NCBI RefSeq assembly: GCF_901709675.1
Contig: NC_051101.1
Span: 3,969,501-4,033,500, forward strand
From: Syngnathus acus
Taxonomy: Eukaryota; Chordata; Actinopteri; Syngnathiformes; Syngnathidae
Reading direction: 5' to 3'
Length of the DNA: 64,000 bases
In this document: positions 1 to 39,852 of the stretch, piece by piece
Numbering within the stretch: the stretch's first letter is position 1
How the letters are laid out: each line of letters starts with the position of its first letter
Program-made: the position numbers and the translations under genes
Notes under the pieces: model-generated
Databases searched by the model: none
Seen by the model: only the letters and a program-made list of their open reading frames with translations
What the model was told of the DNA's origin: nothing

Positions 1-3000
1 ATGTAGAAGTACCATACTTCATCCCAGGGGTATTTTGTCAAAAGCAAGTCACATGCGTATTAAGTCACTTGGAACTATTTCAACTTGTGGAAAGAAGTTT
101 GTAAGTTCTTTAAATTCTTACAGGATCCACAAATGCTCACAAACACTGTAAAAAAAAAAAAAAGTCTCCCACAGTGAGCAAACGACTCCCTGAATGCTTG
201 GAATACACGGCAAAAAGCTGCCAGACTCGCTTGTTGTTGTTGTTATTATTTTTTAATGGCCAAGTACCCGCTGAGCCTCGGCTCCACTGACGCTTCTTTT
301 TTTTTTTCACCGAAAAGAGTGCACACTGAAGATAAGATGTGACAGCTCGATAGCTGCTCACCGCTCTGCATGGAAAACTGACAGTCATAGCACATAGGAA
401 GGGGTGGAAGAAGGGTGGGGGGGAGAGAGGATATGTGACCTTTTTTGCAGATGGATTTCTGTAAACTCACACTGGATGCCGTGACATTCTCGTTGTGTTT
501 TTAATTTGCCGGCGCACACTTAGATTAAATATGCACTCAAGCACACCCGTGGGCTAAACAGTCTGTGCTGATTTCGTAGGGAAAAGGTCAGGTTGGACGG
601 GTAATTTTAAAGCCTTTTAACAGGTTGTCAGCCATATGTGTTACAAAACATTACACAGAAAGACTTTATTTAGATTGGGAAATTTCGTATTTGATCATTT
701 CTGCTGACTGCTGATTCCTGCTAAATTCAAAATGGTTCCTGAGTGTTTCAATAACTGCTTAGGGTGTTACTGTCTTGCGCACATGAGACTGCTCTCATTC
801 TAGTCATAAACACATTTGAGGTAATTAACAAATAAAGATTAATTTTTTTTCACATTTAATAATCCACAGGCTCATCTAATTGAAAGATACTTTAAAAGCT
901 AGCGAGCAGCTGTAGATACACAGCTAGCTAGATAGCTAGTAAGCTATAGAGAGAATACAAGAAAAATACTCAACAATACAATATCTCTCTAAAAAATCTC
1001 ATTGAAGTAGGAGATGAGTTTTGAGGAGACTCTATTGGAAGAACTCTTAGAAATCACTCTCCTTTCCGCCACACAAAGACGGATGCATGCTTTGCGAGAG
1101 CGGCTACGAATTGCTTTGCGGGAGAGGCCAGATAACCTTGAGCCTGTCGTGACAGATGAAGTGGGAGCGCATTCGAATCATTCTTCTCACTTTTTTTTCC
1201 AGGATTTTTGTTTGTGTTTATCGTCACAGAAGTCAAAGACTTCCTGGTGACAGACGTTTTAAACACAGCTTATTTAGCCGAATTGAATTCAGCCGAAACA
1301 AGGTCAAAGTGAATCAGGTTGCAGGCATATGGAGTCTTTTGTTCTGTTATGTACCTTTGGCTTTATTTCATTTCAGAGTTGACCGCTTTTGAAGGGCAGC
1401 ATTATGTGCTTGAAGTCAGCCGTGTCGTCCAAAGCGGCTTGGCGAATTTGAGACAAACCCCGGAGCGGACGCGCACGCGCCGCTTACCAGCTTAGTGACA
1501 ACACTTTAATGGAGAACGTGGCGCTCGGCTGACGAGGATATTAAGCCTGAATGGCGATAACTTGACAAATGTCGCCAAGTTATCTTAGGATCATGAAGGT
1601 CACGAGCATTAGTGATGATGCGACGGACAGCATTTCCGACGTGGCACGCTAGCCATATACAGTGAATCCCTGCATAGTCGTAGTCTGACATTCGCAAATT
1701 CACATGTGCATTGATTTTTGGCAGCAAACTTATACTTGGATATTTGTTGAAAGTCTAGGCTAGTTCCTGTTCCTGTTTTGGTTAGTTCCCCATTGTAAGT
1801 GCTTTGTTTTGTTTTGTTTTGTTTGGTTTGGTTTGGTTTGGTTTGGTTTTTGTCTTTGTCTTTGTCTTTGTCTGTCTTTGTCTTTGGTTTGGTTTGGTTT
1901 ATTTTTGTTTGGTTTATCTTTGTTTGGTTTGTTTTGGTTTGTATTACAAAGGGTGGGAGTCGCTCATCTTAAAGGATTCAAGTTTTGAAATTGGAGGATC
2001 ACAGTGTTGCGAACTAATATAAAAATGTATTTGGTGCCCCGCTGACTCAGACAGCTCTCCTTACATTTCTCTATGTGTTATCCGCTTCTGTATGGTGTGC
2101 AACAAACAAATGTGACTTGAATTTCCCCTCGATGTATTAAAAGGAGTAGTAGGCTGGTAGAAAAGTATAACTCTACGATCTGGTTTTGCAAATTCCTCTC
2201 AGGGTCATTTGAAAAAAGACAAATGGCAAGCAAAAGAATATTTGGGCAAGGGGAAGACTAATGTTCATTCCTTCGAAAATGGCTTTTTGTCCCCCCACAT
2301 CGCATCTAAACGAATTAGAGCAATTCGGACTCTATTCATCCGTCACTGGCAGGGGATCAGTAAAACATGCTCATAAATTATTGCTCAGGTGATTCATAGC
2401 CATAACCTACACATTCACAACTTGAGTTGGAAAACGGAAGTTATTACTTACGATGAATTCAATTTCATGCTGCATTTCCATCATTTTCACGCTGCGCACT
2501 GGCTTCACATTGCTTCCCCCAATCCTCAACCCCACAATATTAATTATAACATTAATTGATGGCTTGGGATAATGTCACTGCATGCATTGCACAATTAATA
2601 GCGGCAACTAAAATGAGTGCCTTCACCGCGAGACACACAACAGATGATTTTGACATACAAAAGCATTGCTCATTAATTCATGCAAAAGGCCACAGTGTGG
2701 AAAAAAAAAATCATTATGTGCCCATTCACGGGCGTGTCGTCGAGGGAATTCAATCTGTTTTTCCCTGTACTTGTTTGGGACGACATACATTCTCGAGTCA
2801 TTATGGCGGCACCTCCTGGCCTTGGTTGTTGTGTTTAATTAACTTCCCGGGATTTATCTGTCATGCGTCGCCAATGAGCCAAGAAAGCTGCGAAAGATTG
2901 ATCTTTTCAAAAGGCCGTCGAGTCATTGTGCTCTGTTTATTTTGCCCTGCTGAGCGATGGCTGTTTGATTGTGTGATGTATTTGGAGCGGCGCTACCTTT

Positions 3001-4793
3001 GTCTTGGGTACGTTTACCCTTCTTTGCAGCTGTCTGTTTTAGAACTTTGCTATTGTCTCAGCACAAACAATTATCTGTTCCAGTTAGCATGGTACCCTTA
3101 AGAATATCAACGTACAGTCCCTGGTTTTATCTAACAATACCAAAACAAAGAAGAGATCGTGCAATGTTTCGGCCTCACAACAGCAGTGGGTGGCACGGTG
3201 TTTAGGTGGGAGACGCCGTAGGCTAACATGTGCAAAGTAGCACGTGAGTTCCCAAGATTGGGTGAGGTGAACTGCCACCTTCCCCCGTGTCGACTGATCA
3301 AAGACGTAGCTATGCCTGAGCGACGGGGAAGAGGCTAGAGAGCGAGCTGCCTGTGATTCACCGAGACAGGCCCAACGATGATTCATTGATGATGTACTTG
3401 GAGAGAGTCGCTTCATCTCGTTTTTGCGAGCAGACGTCATCAAAGCACTTCCGCCGCTCAGGGGGAGGCCTCAGCGGGGACGCCTCCGCCGGGAGGACAG
3501 GCTCTCGCCCGCAGTAACGCTCAGCGAGGCGTGAAGTGAAACCGAGGTGCCACATAGAGCGAGAGGTCCGAAACATGTACTTTATTGATTGTTTTGTTTT
3601 TGTCATCTTGATTAATGCATCACACCGGACCTTTAGGACTCGTACAGGCAGGCGGGCGGGCGATGCGCAATTGACTTAACAGTATCACAAGCTAAGGAAA
3701 GCTAACAATATTTCATTGCAACTCGGTTGGATGGCCTTATTATATCGAGAAGTGAATTGATTGTTAGGATTTGAGCCAATGGTGTGGGATTTATTGTTGG
3801 TTAAAAGCATATTGAAGCGCCCACCATCCATTTCCTATAGGCCTTGTCCTCATTAGTGTGGCGGGTGAACTGAAGCCCATGCCCAGCTACAAAAGGTGTG
3901 AATCAGGGCAGTACAGGCATGTACTCTTCCAATTCATGGTGGCTTACATTTCTTCCTGTCACGGCCACTGACACCACAGCAAAGGTTATATGCATACTAA
4001 GAATGTAAGATTATTATATTTGTCCCTTGTGGTAAATGAAACGCCCACCCCAAACAAGACAACATTCCTGATAAACACAACAATCAAGGGCAAGTCGGAG
4101 TTTAATTACAGTGGAACCGGTGCACTAATATACTATTTCACGAAAACCGTACTATCAGCAAATCTGATTCTAATTGAAGGAAATTGCTTTCCCTGCCTTA
4201 TAATATATTCCCAAGAATATTCCCACTTTTTTTGAGTCCTATCAAAAATTCCGACTGCATTGGCTGAATCTAATCCACAGCACGTATATCAGACCCACTC
4301 GCGTAATCTCCACTAACCCTAAATCTCCCGACCCTGAAGGCGAGGCTGAAAGTAGACCAAAATCTAATTATAACTGTAACGTACCAAACCCGAAACAGAA
4401 CACCTAACTCACTTTTACCCAGCTAGTGAAACGTTATTATAATAAGATATCCTAGAGCGTGTACCTGTTGGAGAACCTGAAAAACATGCTCATGACATAC
4501 CTTATCCAGGAATTGGGGTTAATCTTTCTCTTTCACTTTTAGAGGGATGGTATGCTTTGTCTGGATGACCTGTAGCCACTCACGAGTAGGAGAGTTGAAT
4601 TAAAAAAAAAATAGGTGTGACATCCTTTGAGCGGAATATCAGGAAGTGAGGTGATAAAAGTACACCTGCATACTCCTTTGAGCAGAGCGCCCTGAGGATG
4701 GCTGGCAGTGACGGCGAGAAACCCAAGGCGACTTTGAACTATACGTAACCCTGCTATCATTTAACACTTTGGAGAACAAACAATCCAGAAAAG
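1..4793. other. Gene-free interval upstream of il22ra1
   Basis: I see no exon chain with coding continuity here. The open frames present are short, overlap on both strands and do not resemble any protein I recognise. The stretch contains a T/G-rich simple repeat (1803-1941) and a short degenerate copy of a teleost retroelement tail in minus orientation (about 3821-3892). The last few hundred bases may hold the il22ra1 promoter and 5' UTR, but I could not fix a transcription start. Confidence 0.6.
1803..1941. repeat. T/G-rich simple repeat (TTTTG, GGTTT and CTTTGT units)
   Basis: About 140 bases made of successive runs of TTTTG, TTTGG and TCTTTG units. It is low-complexity DNA, and the long valine/phenylalanine/glycine-rich open frame across it is an artefact of the repeat. 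Confidence 0.9.
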
Positions 4794-7700
4794 ATGTGTT
4801 CTGTCAAAGTCATTATTCTCCTCTTCTGCTACGGTGAGTGTCTTTTCTATTGTATTCGTTCTTTCCATTTTCAATCAAATTGTTTTTTTTTTTTATGTTG
4901 TAAAAACAAAACAAAAAATGCCTGGAATTAAAAGCAAGGAGGACTCGTCTATTTGGGATGTTCTATCAGGCAATAATGGAAAAACCCTATTTTATGATGA
5001 ACTTCTTCACCTGACGTGATATTGACGAACTCATTACATAGCTGATAAAAATGCAAATTGTCCAAATGGACTGCTTCAATCTTTTGTCTTGCTTGCCTGC
5101 GACTGACTCCAAGGGCGATAACATTTAACGCTAATACAGCCCCGGCTCATTTTATTGTGTATATGCGACTTATTTATGAAACGCTTGGGCTATAAAATAG
5201 AGCGCATGAAGTGTACGGCTCATGGGAAACAACAAGCGACTTTTTTTTGTCTAAACTTACTTAGAGTCATCCTGTTAAGCAAAACACATCATGTTACTGA
5301 TTGAAGATGTTAGTTTGAAGCGAACAAACAAAGACTGGGAATTATCGTGCACTGAAATGACTCAAATAGACTTTGTCCCCGGTTTGTGTGTGACAGCTTG
5401 TCTTTCCACCGGAAACACGCATGTGTTCTTTGAGTCCAAGAATTTTTACAATGTGCTCAACTGGATCGCGGCGGAGCCTTCATCCACCGACCAAAAGGTC
5501 CTCTACAGCGTCCAGTACAAGAGGTACAGAACCAGGGGTATAAATATTGCGTAACAGCCGCAGGTCACAAAAACTACCGCAGTATCAACTTCATTTGGTC
5601 CGCCAAACTCATTGCAGGTACGATTCGGATCATCGTTTCCGGATCAAGAACGAGTGTCAGAACATCACGGCTCTTCACTGCGACCTGACGACGGAAACCC
5701 CGTCGCTCCCCGACGTTTATTACGTGGCGCAGGTATTCGCCAACGGTCGGTTCCACGGACGCACCACCAGGCTCAACCCCGTCGCAGACAGTAAGTCAGC
5801 ACGTCGGTACACGGGAGTCAATTTTGAGCCGTGTTGGACGTTATTCCGTGTCCCCTACAGCTACTCTGGGCAAAGCCATCTTGTTTACAGACGTGACACC
5901 GGCGTCCTTGTTTGTTAGTGCCACGCTTCCGTTGGGGCCGAAGGATGTTTCCGTAGCGGACATCATCAAGAAGAGCAAAACGGGTCCCGTCAATACGTCC
6001 ATTGAATATACCTTTAAGATCACCTCCCCAAAGTCGGCTGTACAGGTAAAAACACAATTTTGCATAATTCACTTACTGGATTGTGCAATAGCTGATCAAT
6101 TTCTGTTCCTATGTGTGTCTAGTATTACCGCAGCTTGTCTGCTCAGTTTGAGTTCCAGTTGAAATTCAGCGAACGTGAATACTGCGGCTATGTGGTCTAC
6201 AAGCCTTTGTGCCAGTGGGGTCGCAATGAGAGTGAGAAGGCCGACTTCTGCGCAAACCTACCAAGTAGGCACTCATCACTTACTTTGGTTGACGGCTTGC
6301 GAGATTTCAGACCACAGAAGGTTCTGGGTCCAAGTGTCCTTTCAGACATTTTTGGCATGCATGTTATGGTTAAATAAATAAAATCAATAAATTAAATACA
6401 TAAAAAATTAAATACATTTTAATCTAAATAAATAAATAAAATAAAGTTAAATAAATAAAATTCTTGATTCTTGAGGTTATTTTGTCAGGAACTGCTTTAA
6501 ATCGTGTCTCTGTTAAAACGTGAGAATGTGAAAGTGCTTGTGACCTTTTCTTCCTTCTTTGTCCTATTGTTGAGACCAAAACTTGCGTGAAAAATAATCT
6601 CCTGCTCGATCGTCACTAACTCCAAGACGATAACAGCGTCACATCATGCACACTACTTTCTCCACCTTACTCTGTCGAAATAGGCTTGTTTACTTTTTTC
6701 AGTCCCCGCAAGACAACATGCCATCAATAGAGACCAGTAGATTGAGATCTAGATTGACAGCAAAAAAATTTAGGAACTTGCGGCGTACATTCACAACAAA
6801 CTTCTGCTTAACTCCCCCAGGTGACCTCACCAAGATTCTACCATGGCCGCTTACGGCCGCCACCCTCCTGGTTATCATTGCCATAGTGCTGCTTGGAGCT
6901 GTGCGTAGCTACGTGAAGGGCGGGATGTACAAGAAGCCACCTCGGTCACTGGTGAGTCACCACATTCTTCTCATATTCTTCTTTTGCTGACTAAACACAT
7001 GGATCTGGAAAGGTGGTCGAACTGGAAAATCGGGCCCCTGTAGCACAGGATTTGGCACGTGGGTCCGAAAGTTGAAGGCATTGAATGACTGTAAATATTG
7101 ACGTGTGGTAATTGCAACAGTAGTTTAGAGCCTCACTGAGCATCATTTTGTGGTGACATATTTGTGTGTAGACAGAACAATGAAAACGTGTTTCTCCGTT
7201 GTACTACGTCAACAAGAAATTACAGACCTCAAGCAGGGCCAGCGTTCATTGGTAGCTCAACTTACAAGTGAACTTAAGAGTTTCTCACGATGGTGTCATG
7301 TTCTTCCTGTATTTTGTATGTCTATATTAAACTTGAAGAGGGTGTAGGCAGACGCTTGATGATGAATCGCTAGCTTGGTAGCAATCTAGATCGTTTCTAC
7401 GAGGTAACGTCATTTCCCCGAATGTGTCCTTTGCCTTTCACAATAGGAATTACGTACCGCCAGAGAAGTGCCAAATGTCCACCAACACCCAGAGAGGAAT
7501 CTGCTGATTTGCAGAGTGATGGTCTCTGCTCAAACTGAACCAATCTATGTCTACAAGTATGCTTCTGCCAGGCTCAATCCAAACGGGGTTTGCGTCAGAC
7601 CTCCTGGAGGCTATTCCCCGCAGGACGACCCTTGTCAACCCTGGCTGGGTGCTACTGACTCATCGGTGGGCAGACCAAAAGACCAGGCTTCCAGTAGCCA

Positions 7701-8268
7701 GTCCTCTGTCGTTTACAGCTCCATGGGGGGGGCGGTTCCGACAGAACCAAGCGAGTTTCCGAGGACCCTTGCGGAAAACACATCCGGCCTGGACGTGGTT
7801 CCGTCCGAACAGCTGCAATTGAACACGGTCCGAGATGCCAACGGACAACTGAAGTTGGCATCTGTGGCTTTCCAGGTAGAGAGAAAGCCTCTGCTATCCG
7901 ACCGCTTGGAATCTGGGGGGAACGTTTCAGTTTTGGCTCTTGTCAATCGCTTGGATAGCTTTGACTCATCAGACTCTGGGTGTGTCGACGGGACCCCTGT
8001 ACTGATGGACTGCGACCAAATTCCGTCGGCGCCGCTTGGAATTTACATAAGCAATAGTATGCCAGCCGGTGATGCCTACCCGGCATCGCGGTACAAACAA
8101 AACTGGTTGCCTCTTGATACCACACCCAACAATGATCAGGACTTCATGAGAAGTAACCGTGACTGGACTTTCACGAGTTCGACAGAAACGGAGTGTGGGG
8201 AGTTCAATGACAATGCAGAATCGCCAGGAATATTTCTTGAAGATTGGGCACTACAAATACAAGATTAA
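4794..8268 (+). CDS. il22ra1: Interleukin-22 receptor subunit alpha-1-like class II cytokine receptor
   Basis: Coding exons: 4794-4833, 5397-5523, 5618-5790, 5861-6045, 6123-6264, 6821-6951 and 7447-8268. Phases agree at every junction and give 539 aa. Residues 1 to about 17 form a hydrophobic signal peptide. Two fibronectin-III-type cytokine receptor modules follow; 'FESKNFYNVLNW' and 'ECQNITALHCDLT' are typical of the IL-22R/IL-20R group. A single transmembrane helix lies at about 229-250 and is followed by the juxtamembrane 'KKPPRSL', close to the human IL22RA1 equivalent. The cytoplasmic tail (from residue 267) is in one exon, as in this family. It contains Y322-SPQ, a YxxQ motif of the kind that recruits STAT3. 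Family knowledge: IL22RA1 pairs with IL10RB to bind IL-22 at epithelial surfaces and signals through JAK1/TYK2 and STAT3. Its position next to myom3 matches the human IL22RA1-MYOM3 pair. The alternative would be IFNLR1, which is one gene further away in human; I judge it less likely. Confidence 0.88.
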
Positions 8269-8834
8269 TACCTGGTCTTTTAAAGCTATTTTTGTTTACT
8301 GTATTTTTCAGCGACATTTGACTCCACAAGGACTTTCAATTTTAGCTCCACCAGAACAAATGTGTCTTATAGCGATTTGCCAAAGACTTTGGGATCTTAT
8401 CGCGAATTTGTGGAGGCATTTGGCCTTTAAGATTGATTTCCGTTCCACAGTCTATGCCTAATCAATGCTTACGCAGAAGGAAAGTCAGAATTACTGTGAA
8501 TATTTGTAAGCACTGGTTGTTAAAATATTTCAGAGTGTACGTAAGGTGGTAACAGGGTGTGCTCTGCTTCATACGATTGGAGGGCAGATGGTAGACGTCA
8601 AGTTTGTTCAACAAGAGGCAAAGTTGTCACAAGACACTCATTTGCAACGTCATAAATCAACGTTATCTCCTTCAACCCTGTTGACTTGTCATTGTTTGTG
8701 AAGATGTACATATGTTTTCAAGTGTGATTTATTTATTTTTTGCAATGTTTTTTTTTTTACAAATTTCTATTCACTGTTAACTCTGTGGTCTGGTTTGTTT
8801 GCTTCAGTGTTTGCTAGTTCCGCACCTGTGTGTA

Positions 8835-8840
8835 AATAAA
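8835..8840 (+). terminator. il22ra1 polyadenylation signal
   Basis: An AATAAA lies 567 bases after the il22ra1 stop codon and is the first clear signal downstream. It implies a 3' UTR of about 0.6 kb. Confidence 0.6.
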
Positions 8841-11800
8841 GCGGTCAACATACTCAAAAGCCTACAGGCAAGGTTCAAGTGACACTGATAACAGATTTAG
8901 GTCGCATTTTTGTTGATATAGAAGCTGTAAAGTAATGACGAGAGAGTGTTCTGGATAAAACAGAGATGTGACTTATGGGAAATGAGCAAACCAGAAAAGT
9001 TTGGACTTTGGCTACATTGAAAATGTTTGACCTTTCAAGGAATTTTAATTAAGTCTGAATTAAGGAGCAAAATTTTACCACTTGCGTTCGACTGAAAATG
9101 ACATCACAGTTGCGCAGGGCTCTGGTAACGACCAATCACGGCTCAGCTTGTGGTTGCCCGGTTCAAAGGTGTTTGTGTATACAGGTCACTAGATCCGAGA
9201 TTACAGGTCAATGAAAAACAGGTACGATCCACACTTTGAAGAGTCCAAACTCGAGCTGTGTAGCTCCTGGTTAAGAGGGCTTTCATTTCATTTTCATTTT
9301 TGTTCCAACCTGATTAAGTTTTACTGTTCTGCTGAAATGAACTTTACACGCTGACATCTGAGTGCATCCCAGCAACGCGGACGTTTACGATGTTTTTCAT
9401 TTGCCTCTATGGTAAATTAAAAAAAGAAAACACCTATAGCCTGCCTTTAATTTCCCATGAGTGCAGATGTAATTAGTGCTGGTCAGTTAGAGATGTGTAT
9501 CGTGGAATATGGTGAGGCGTTACAGGTCATTCAGATAGTCGTGGGAATACAGATCTGATAAAGTCTAATAATATTGAGACATTTGCTTTTGGCTGTGATA
9601 TAGATTTAAAGGAGATATTTTGTGCATATCGCTTCACTGGTTCTTTTATTTCAAACAAAATATTTTAGGTTGCATTACCTGACATGTTTCGGCTTGTACT
9701 TCCGCCTTCATCAGAGTATTTTTGTCCAGGGGAAAATACTCTGATGAAGGCGGAAGTATAAGCCGAAACATGTCAGGTAATGCAACCTAAAATATTTTGT
9801 TTGAGATAAAAGAACCAGTGAAGTGATTAACAAGTAAAACCAAAATGAACTTAGTACAACTACATTTTGTGCATGATTCTTTACACCATTTTAATAAGAA
9901 GGTAACAGTTCTGCAGCTCTGCTTACCTTTTAGCTTGCACATGAAGGTATTTCTGTATTGTCGCGACTCTCTGAATGGCGACTCTTCGACCATCAGAGCT
10001 CTTCAGTCATGGACGGAGAAAATCAGTGCGGGGAGCAGATTGTGTAAATTAGCTGTACTGATACATGATTAAAAGTACAATGAGACGTTCATTAATTGTA
10101 TAGATTTTTCTTACTGGGATATCATAATCCGGTGAAATTTAGTCATATTTTGAAAATGGCCAGCTAAAGATGCATAAAATAAAAGAGAGTAAAATGATTA
10201 GTAATACAATTTTATGACGAAACTCAATGCAAACAACTGTAAGTATTTTTTTCATAGTATGTAAAATGATTACTGGTTTTGTTACTGCCCATTTCTCTGA
10301 GAAGTGACAAAGAACCAAGTTTCACCAAGAGAAAAATCTGATGACAAAAAAATTATACGATAAATTTTGTTTTAAGCATTCCCTTTGAGAAATCACCCAA
10401 CATGCATCAAACCAAATCGTGTTCAAATTAGCTGGAAGCCATCGCTTTGCCGAAAACTTCTGTTGTCTTGCTTTGTAACCGACCCATTGATGGGGACAAG
10501 AGAGGGAAAGTAAGCGAAGGTTTGCCAGCGAATAGATTGAAGCTGCCTGGACTCTTTAGCGGTTTGGATTTGGTTGTTTCTAGCTACTCCAAAGAGATGT
10601 TTCTTAACATCTTGATCAGACAAAATGGCTACATCACAGTGTTAGCGCTTTCATTTGAGAAGACGGGGGAATAAATGTTTGCGGGGCGCACGGGCCAAAC
10701 GCCGTCTTCTATTCATAATACATAAGCGTGTGTAGGGAACAACATGAATGATTAATAGAGTCATTTTCAACATTATGCCCTCCGCGTCGCAGCCAGACAA
10801 ACTCATTACATATTTCGTACCTCGGGCAGGCTCTGCAAGCGGACACGTGATGTCAGTGAATATCTGGGGGAACTGCAGCCAAATTGTTTTTTCAAGCAAC
10901 GCTTCTATTTGCATCACTGTTACACAAAATTCCGCAAGTCTTTTCAATGATAGTATTTCTGAATTACAAGATTAATGGCACATACAGAACTGGACAGCAC
11001 ACTACGTAGTCGATGTTAGCTTGCAGGCTAGCCATTATCTTTTGCTAAATGACTCAAAGACAACCCAACCAAATATTTTTTATATACCTGAGAGAAACAT
11101 GTCTTCCACAAATGTGTTGGTGACAATTTTGTTATTCAAATATGTCATCATTTTCAGTAGTAGTCACTTTCTACCACCAGGAAGTACCCTGGCAGCGCCT
11201 ATTTTCCGCAAGAAGACAAAAAGGTCAACAGAGATGTTCAACTTTTTCCACTCAACTCAAAGTTTCAAAATAACTAGTTTTGGTTGCTTGTTGGACTTTA
11301 GCACACCATTTACACCAAGTCTACTCAGGTTTAATGGAAATCCCCTACGAGTAATTAAAGCCCTGAGCCGATCCCCGGCGGACGAGGAAGAATAAAAGGT
11401 AGCCAGCCTCTCTCTCAGCTGCTTTGTCCCACTGGTTATTCTTAGTCTGATAGTCATGGCTGGTGTCACGATGAGACGGGCAGACTTGGAAAGCCAAGCT
11501 CATATTGTGCTGCATATATTCCACAGCCCACTTAAGAGCTTATAAATAACGCCCCAACCTCCCATATGATGACGTCTGCTTGAGTGGAAAAGTAATATTT
11601 GCAGAAAGAAACAACAACAATTCAGGATGTTCAGGATGAAATGCTGAAGGATTTTTTTTTTGTTTAACAATGTTTCTTTTCTGACGTCATTCATTTGGAC
11701 AAAAAGCAAGTTGATCCTTTGACACTTGATGAATTGAGGCCTCGTGAGGACCAGAGGTCTTTTGGTCAAATTTCAAATACAACTAACTAGACTTTAGAGA

Positions 11801-13883
11801 GGCTTCACTGCATTAAAGAAGCATATCTTTCTCTCAGTCAAAGTTATCAAGACAAGACGCGAAGGCCGTTGTTCTCCCGAAAGCATTCCGGCTGTTCCCA
11901 TCAGCTGCTCTGGTCATTCATCATATCCCGTAGCCAGCGAAAGGCTTTTAATTCGACCTGACTACTGTTTGTGTATGTGCGCGCGCGCGACTGCAGGCAT
12001 GGGGAGGTGGTCATGGATCTATATTTGACGACTTTACAGTGTCGGAGCTTTGCGTCGCTTCATCCGGACGGACCACAAAGGGATGAGACAGAAACAGAAC
12101 GACAGAGAGCTTACACAGTGTTGATTTGGGGAAACGTTGCGATCCGGTGGATTCGACTTGTTTGCTTGAGAAAAAGTGTGAGTGACATCCAAAAATTTTC
12201 AAAACGGAATTTTATTTGTTATTGTTTATCCACATGCTATTGTAGCTTTTAGCACTTAATAACAAAATGGTTTCAGAGTCCGGCTGTATTCATATCTTTA
12301 GTTTCAATAAAGCAGGTGACCATTATCATTTAAATCTGTGATGAATTAATAATGCAAGTGTTAGTTTTTGAGCCGTGTTTTCCAAACTTTTGGGGCTCGA
12401 GGTCGATTGTAAGATGGTGTCCGCGGTTCAATACAAAGTCTTCAAAGACTTCATTATCCTTTCATAAAAAGACAATTAACTGCCAACATCCAGGTTAAAA
12501 ACTTTGCCTTTGATTAAGGTCCTCTACAAACAATTTCAAACCATTCTGTTACGTATTTAAAAATGTACTTTTATTTCTTTACTTTAAAATGTTTTTAAAG
12601 TTTTCTGTTAACGAGTTGAAATGTTAGGCTTCATCTTACCCGTGATGCTAGTTAGGCTACACGCTAGAAAAAAAAAAGAATGAAATATTTGAAAATGCTA
12701 AAATGCACATTTCTTTTAATGACGGCGCTGACAAATGTCCAGAGACGTGATTTAGCGCAGGTGGCGTGCAGACTTCCCGTCTTGTGCTGTAAAGGTTACG
12801 TACACTTTATAGCACACGGCTAGCCTCGTTGACATAAAACCAACAGCGCCTCAAAGGCTGCATCTGCACCACGCTGATGAGCCAGCGTGTGTTGCCAGCT
12901 CGATTTTTCTCGTTCCTTTACGTCAGACAGACTTTTTTTGTCCTGGTCTTTTATTTTAAAGGCCACAATGGATACAGGATTTAATAACACTCCGCAGGGG
13001 GGGGACAAGAGAGCTAGTTTGTTCTCAGTTGGGATGAAGTGTTTCCCCCCTAACAATAACAACAGGAAATACTTTGTATTCATTGGTCATCTGTTGACAG
13101 TATAATTTTATATTTTACAAGTAGCGGCCTTCTCTCTAATAGACGCCACGAGGCGTCATCCACTTAAGTGGCCTTGGAACAACCTCCCCGAGGAGATCAG
13201 TTTTACTGTGGGATACTCTGAGAATTAGGATGGAATTTTAATGACCAATTTTCAAATATGATCTTTACTGCTGGGACTATTTAATATAAAGAAAAAGTGC
13301 AGTTGTGTTTTGATACAGGTTTATTTGCAATTAATTGGGAATAAAGATGGAAGTTAATTTAAAAAAAAAAAACTTGTCTTAACACCGCAGAGACAATAAG
13401 AGGCCAACAAGGGAGGTACGTTAGCCTACGTGCTACCAACAACGACTTAATTGAAAGAGACGCATTACATTTGTTTAAATGGCTGCCGTTTGTACAAGTG
13501 GGCGAATGAAGCAATAACTCAACGGCAACCTGAATTTGTTTGTTTGGTCGCATAAGACCGTTCGCTTAGCGGGAACAGCTGTGATGATTAATGGCGACCA
13601 AGAGAGCGCCGGAGCTCGACGGGGCAGTCATTAGCAGCAAAACAAAAAGGGTGATTCATTTAATAAGGTCGGAAAGAACGTGTTTACTAGGCCGAAAAAA
13701 CCTCAGCCCGTTCACATTGACTCAGCAACGACTTAAAAAGCGGAACATTTCAAACGGACATTTTCCCCACAGAATTTAACTGAATTTTTCCCCTTTTAGA
13801 AAAAACAATTTATGTTTGAATATTGTTGCTTAGCTTCAGAACAAAGAATCGCTCTGAACTACTTTCCTCCCACGTACCTACAG
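8841..13883. other. Intergenic interval and 5' flank of myom3
   Basis: No protein-coding exon is supported. The myom3 coding exon at 13903 is preceded by a splice acceptor (ending 13883), so at least one non-coding 5' exon and the muscle promoter should lie somewhere in this interval, but I could not place them. The main identifiable structure is the fold-back element at 9632-9823. Confidence 0.55.
9632..9823. mobile_element. Near-perfect fold-back (inverted repeat) element, 91-bp arms
   Basis: The left arm (9632-9722) and right arm (9733-9823) are reverse complements over 91 bases with two mismatches, separated by 10 bases. The arms include CTGATGAAGGC and GCCGAAACATGTC, a pairing reminiscent of a hammerhead ribozyme core. 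It carries no protein. Perfect arms this long indicate either recent insertion of a foldback or MITE-like unit or two head-to-head copies of a short element. The family is not identified. Confidence 0.85.
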
Positions 13884-39840
<25,957 letters not shown>

Positions 39841-39852
39841 ATGGAGGTGGCA

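Noticed and set aside
1804-2022. Hydrophobic small protein from a T/G-rich run
   Set aside because: The frame is generated by TTTTG and GGTTT repeats and ends soon after them.
2556-3101. A 181-codon open frame on the plus strand
   Set aside because: Its composition is not protein-like, it matches no domain, and there are no flanking splice sites or promoter features. It lies in A/T-rich intergenic DNA.
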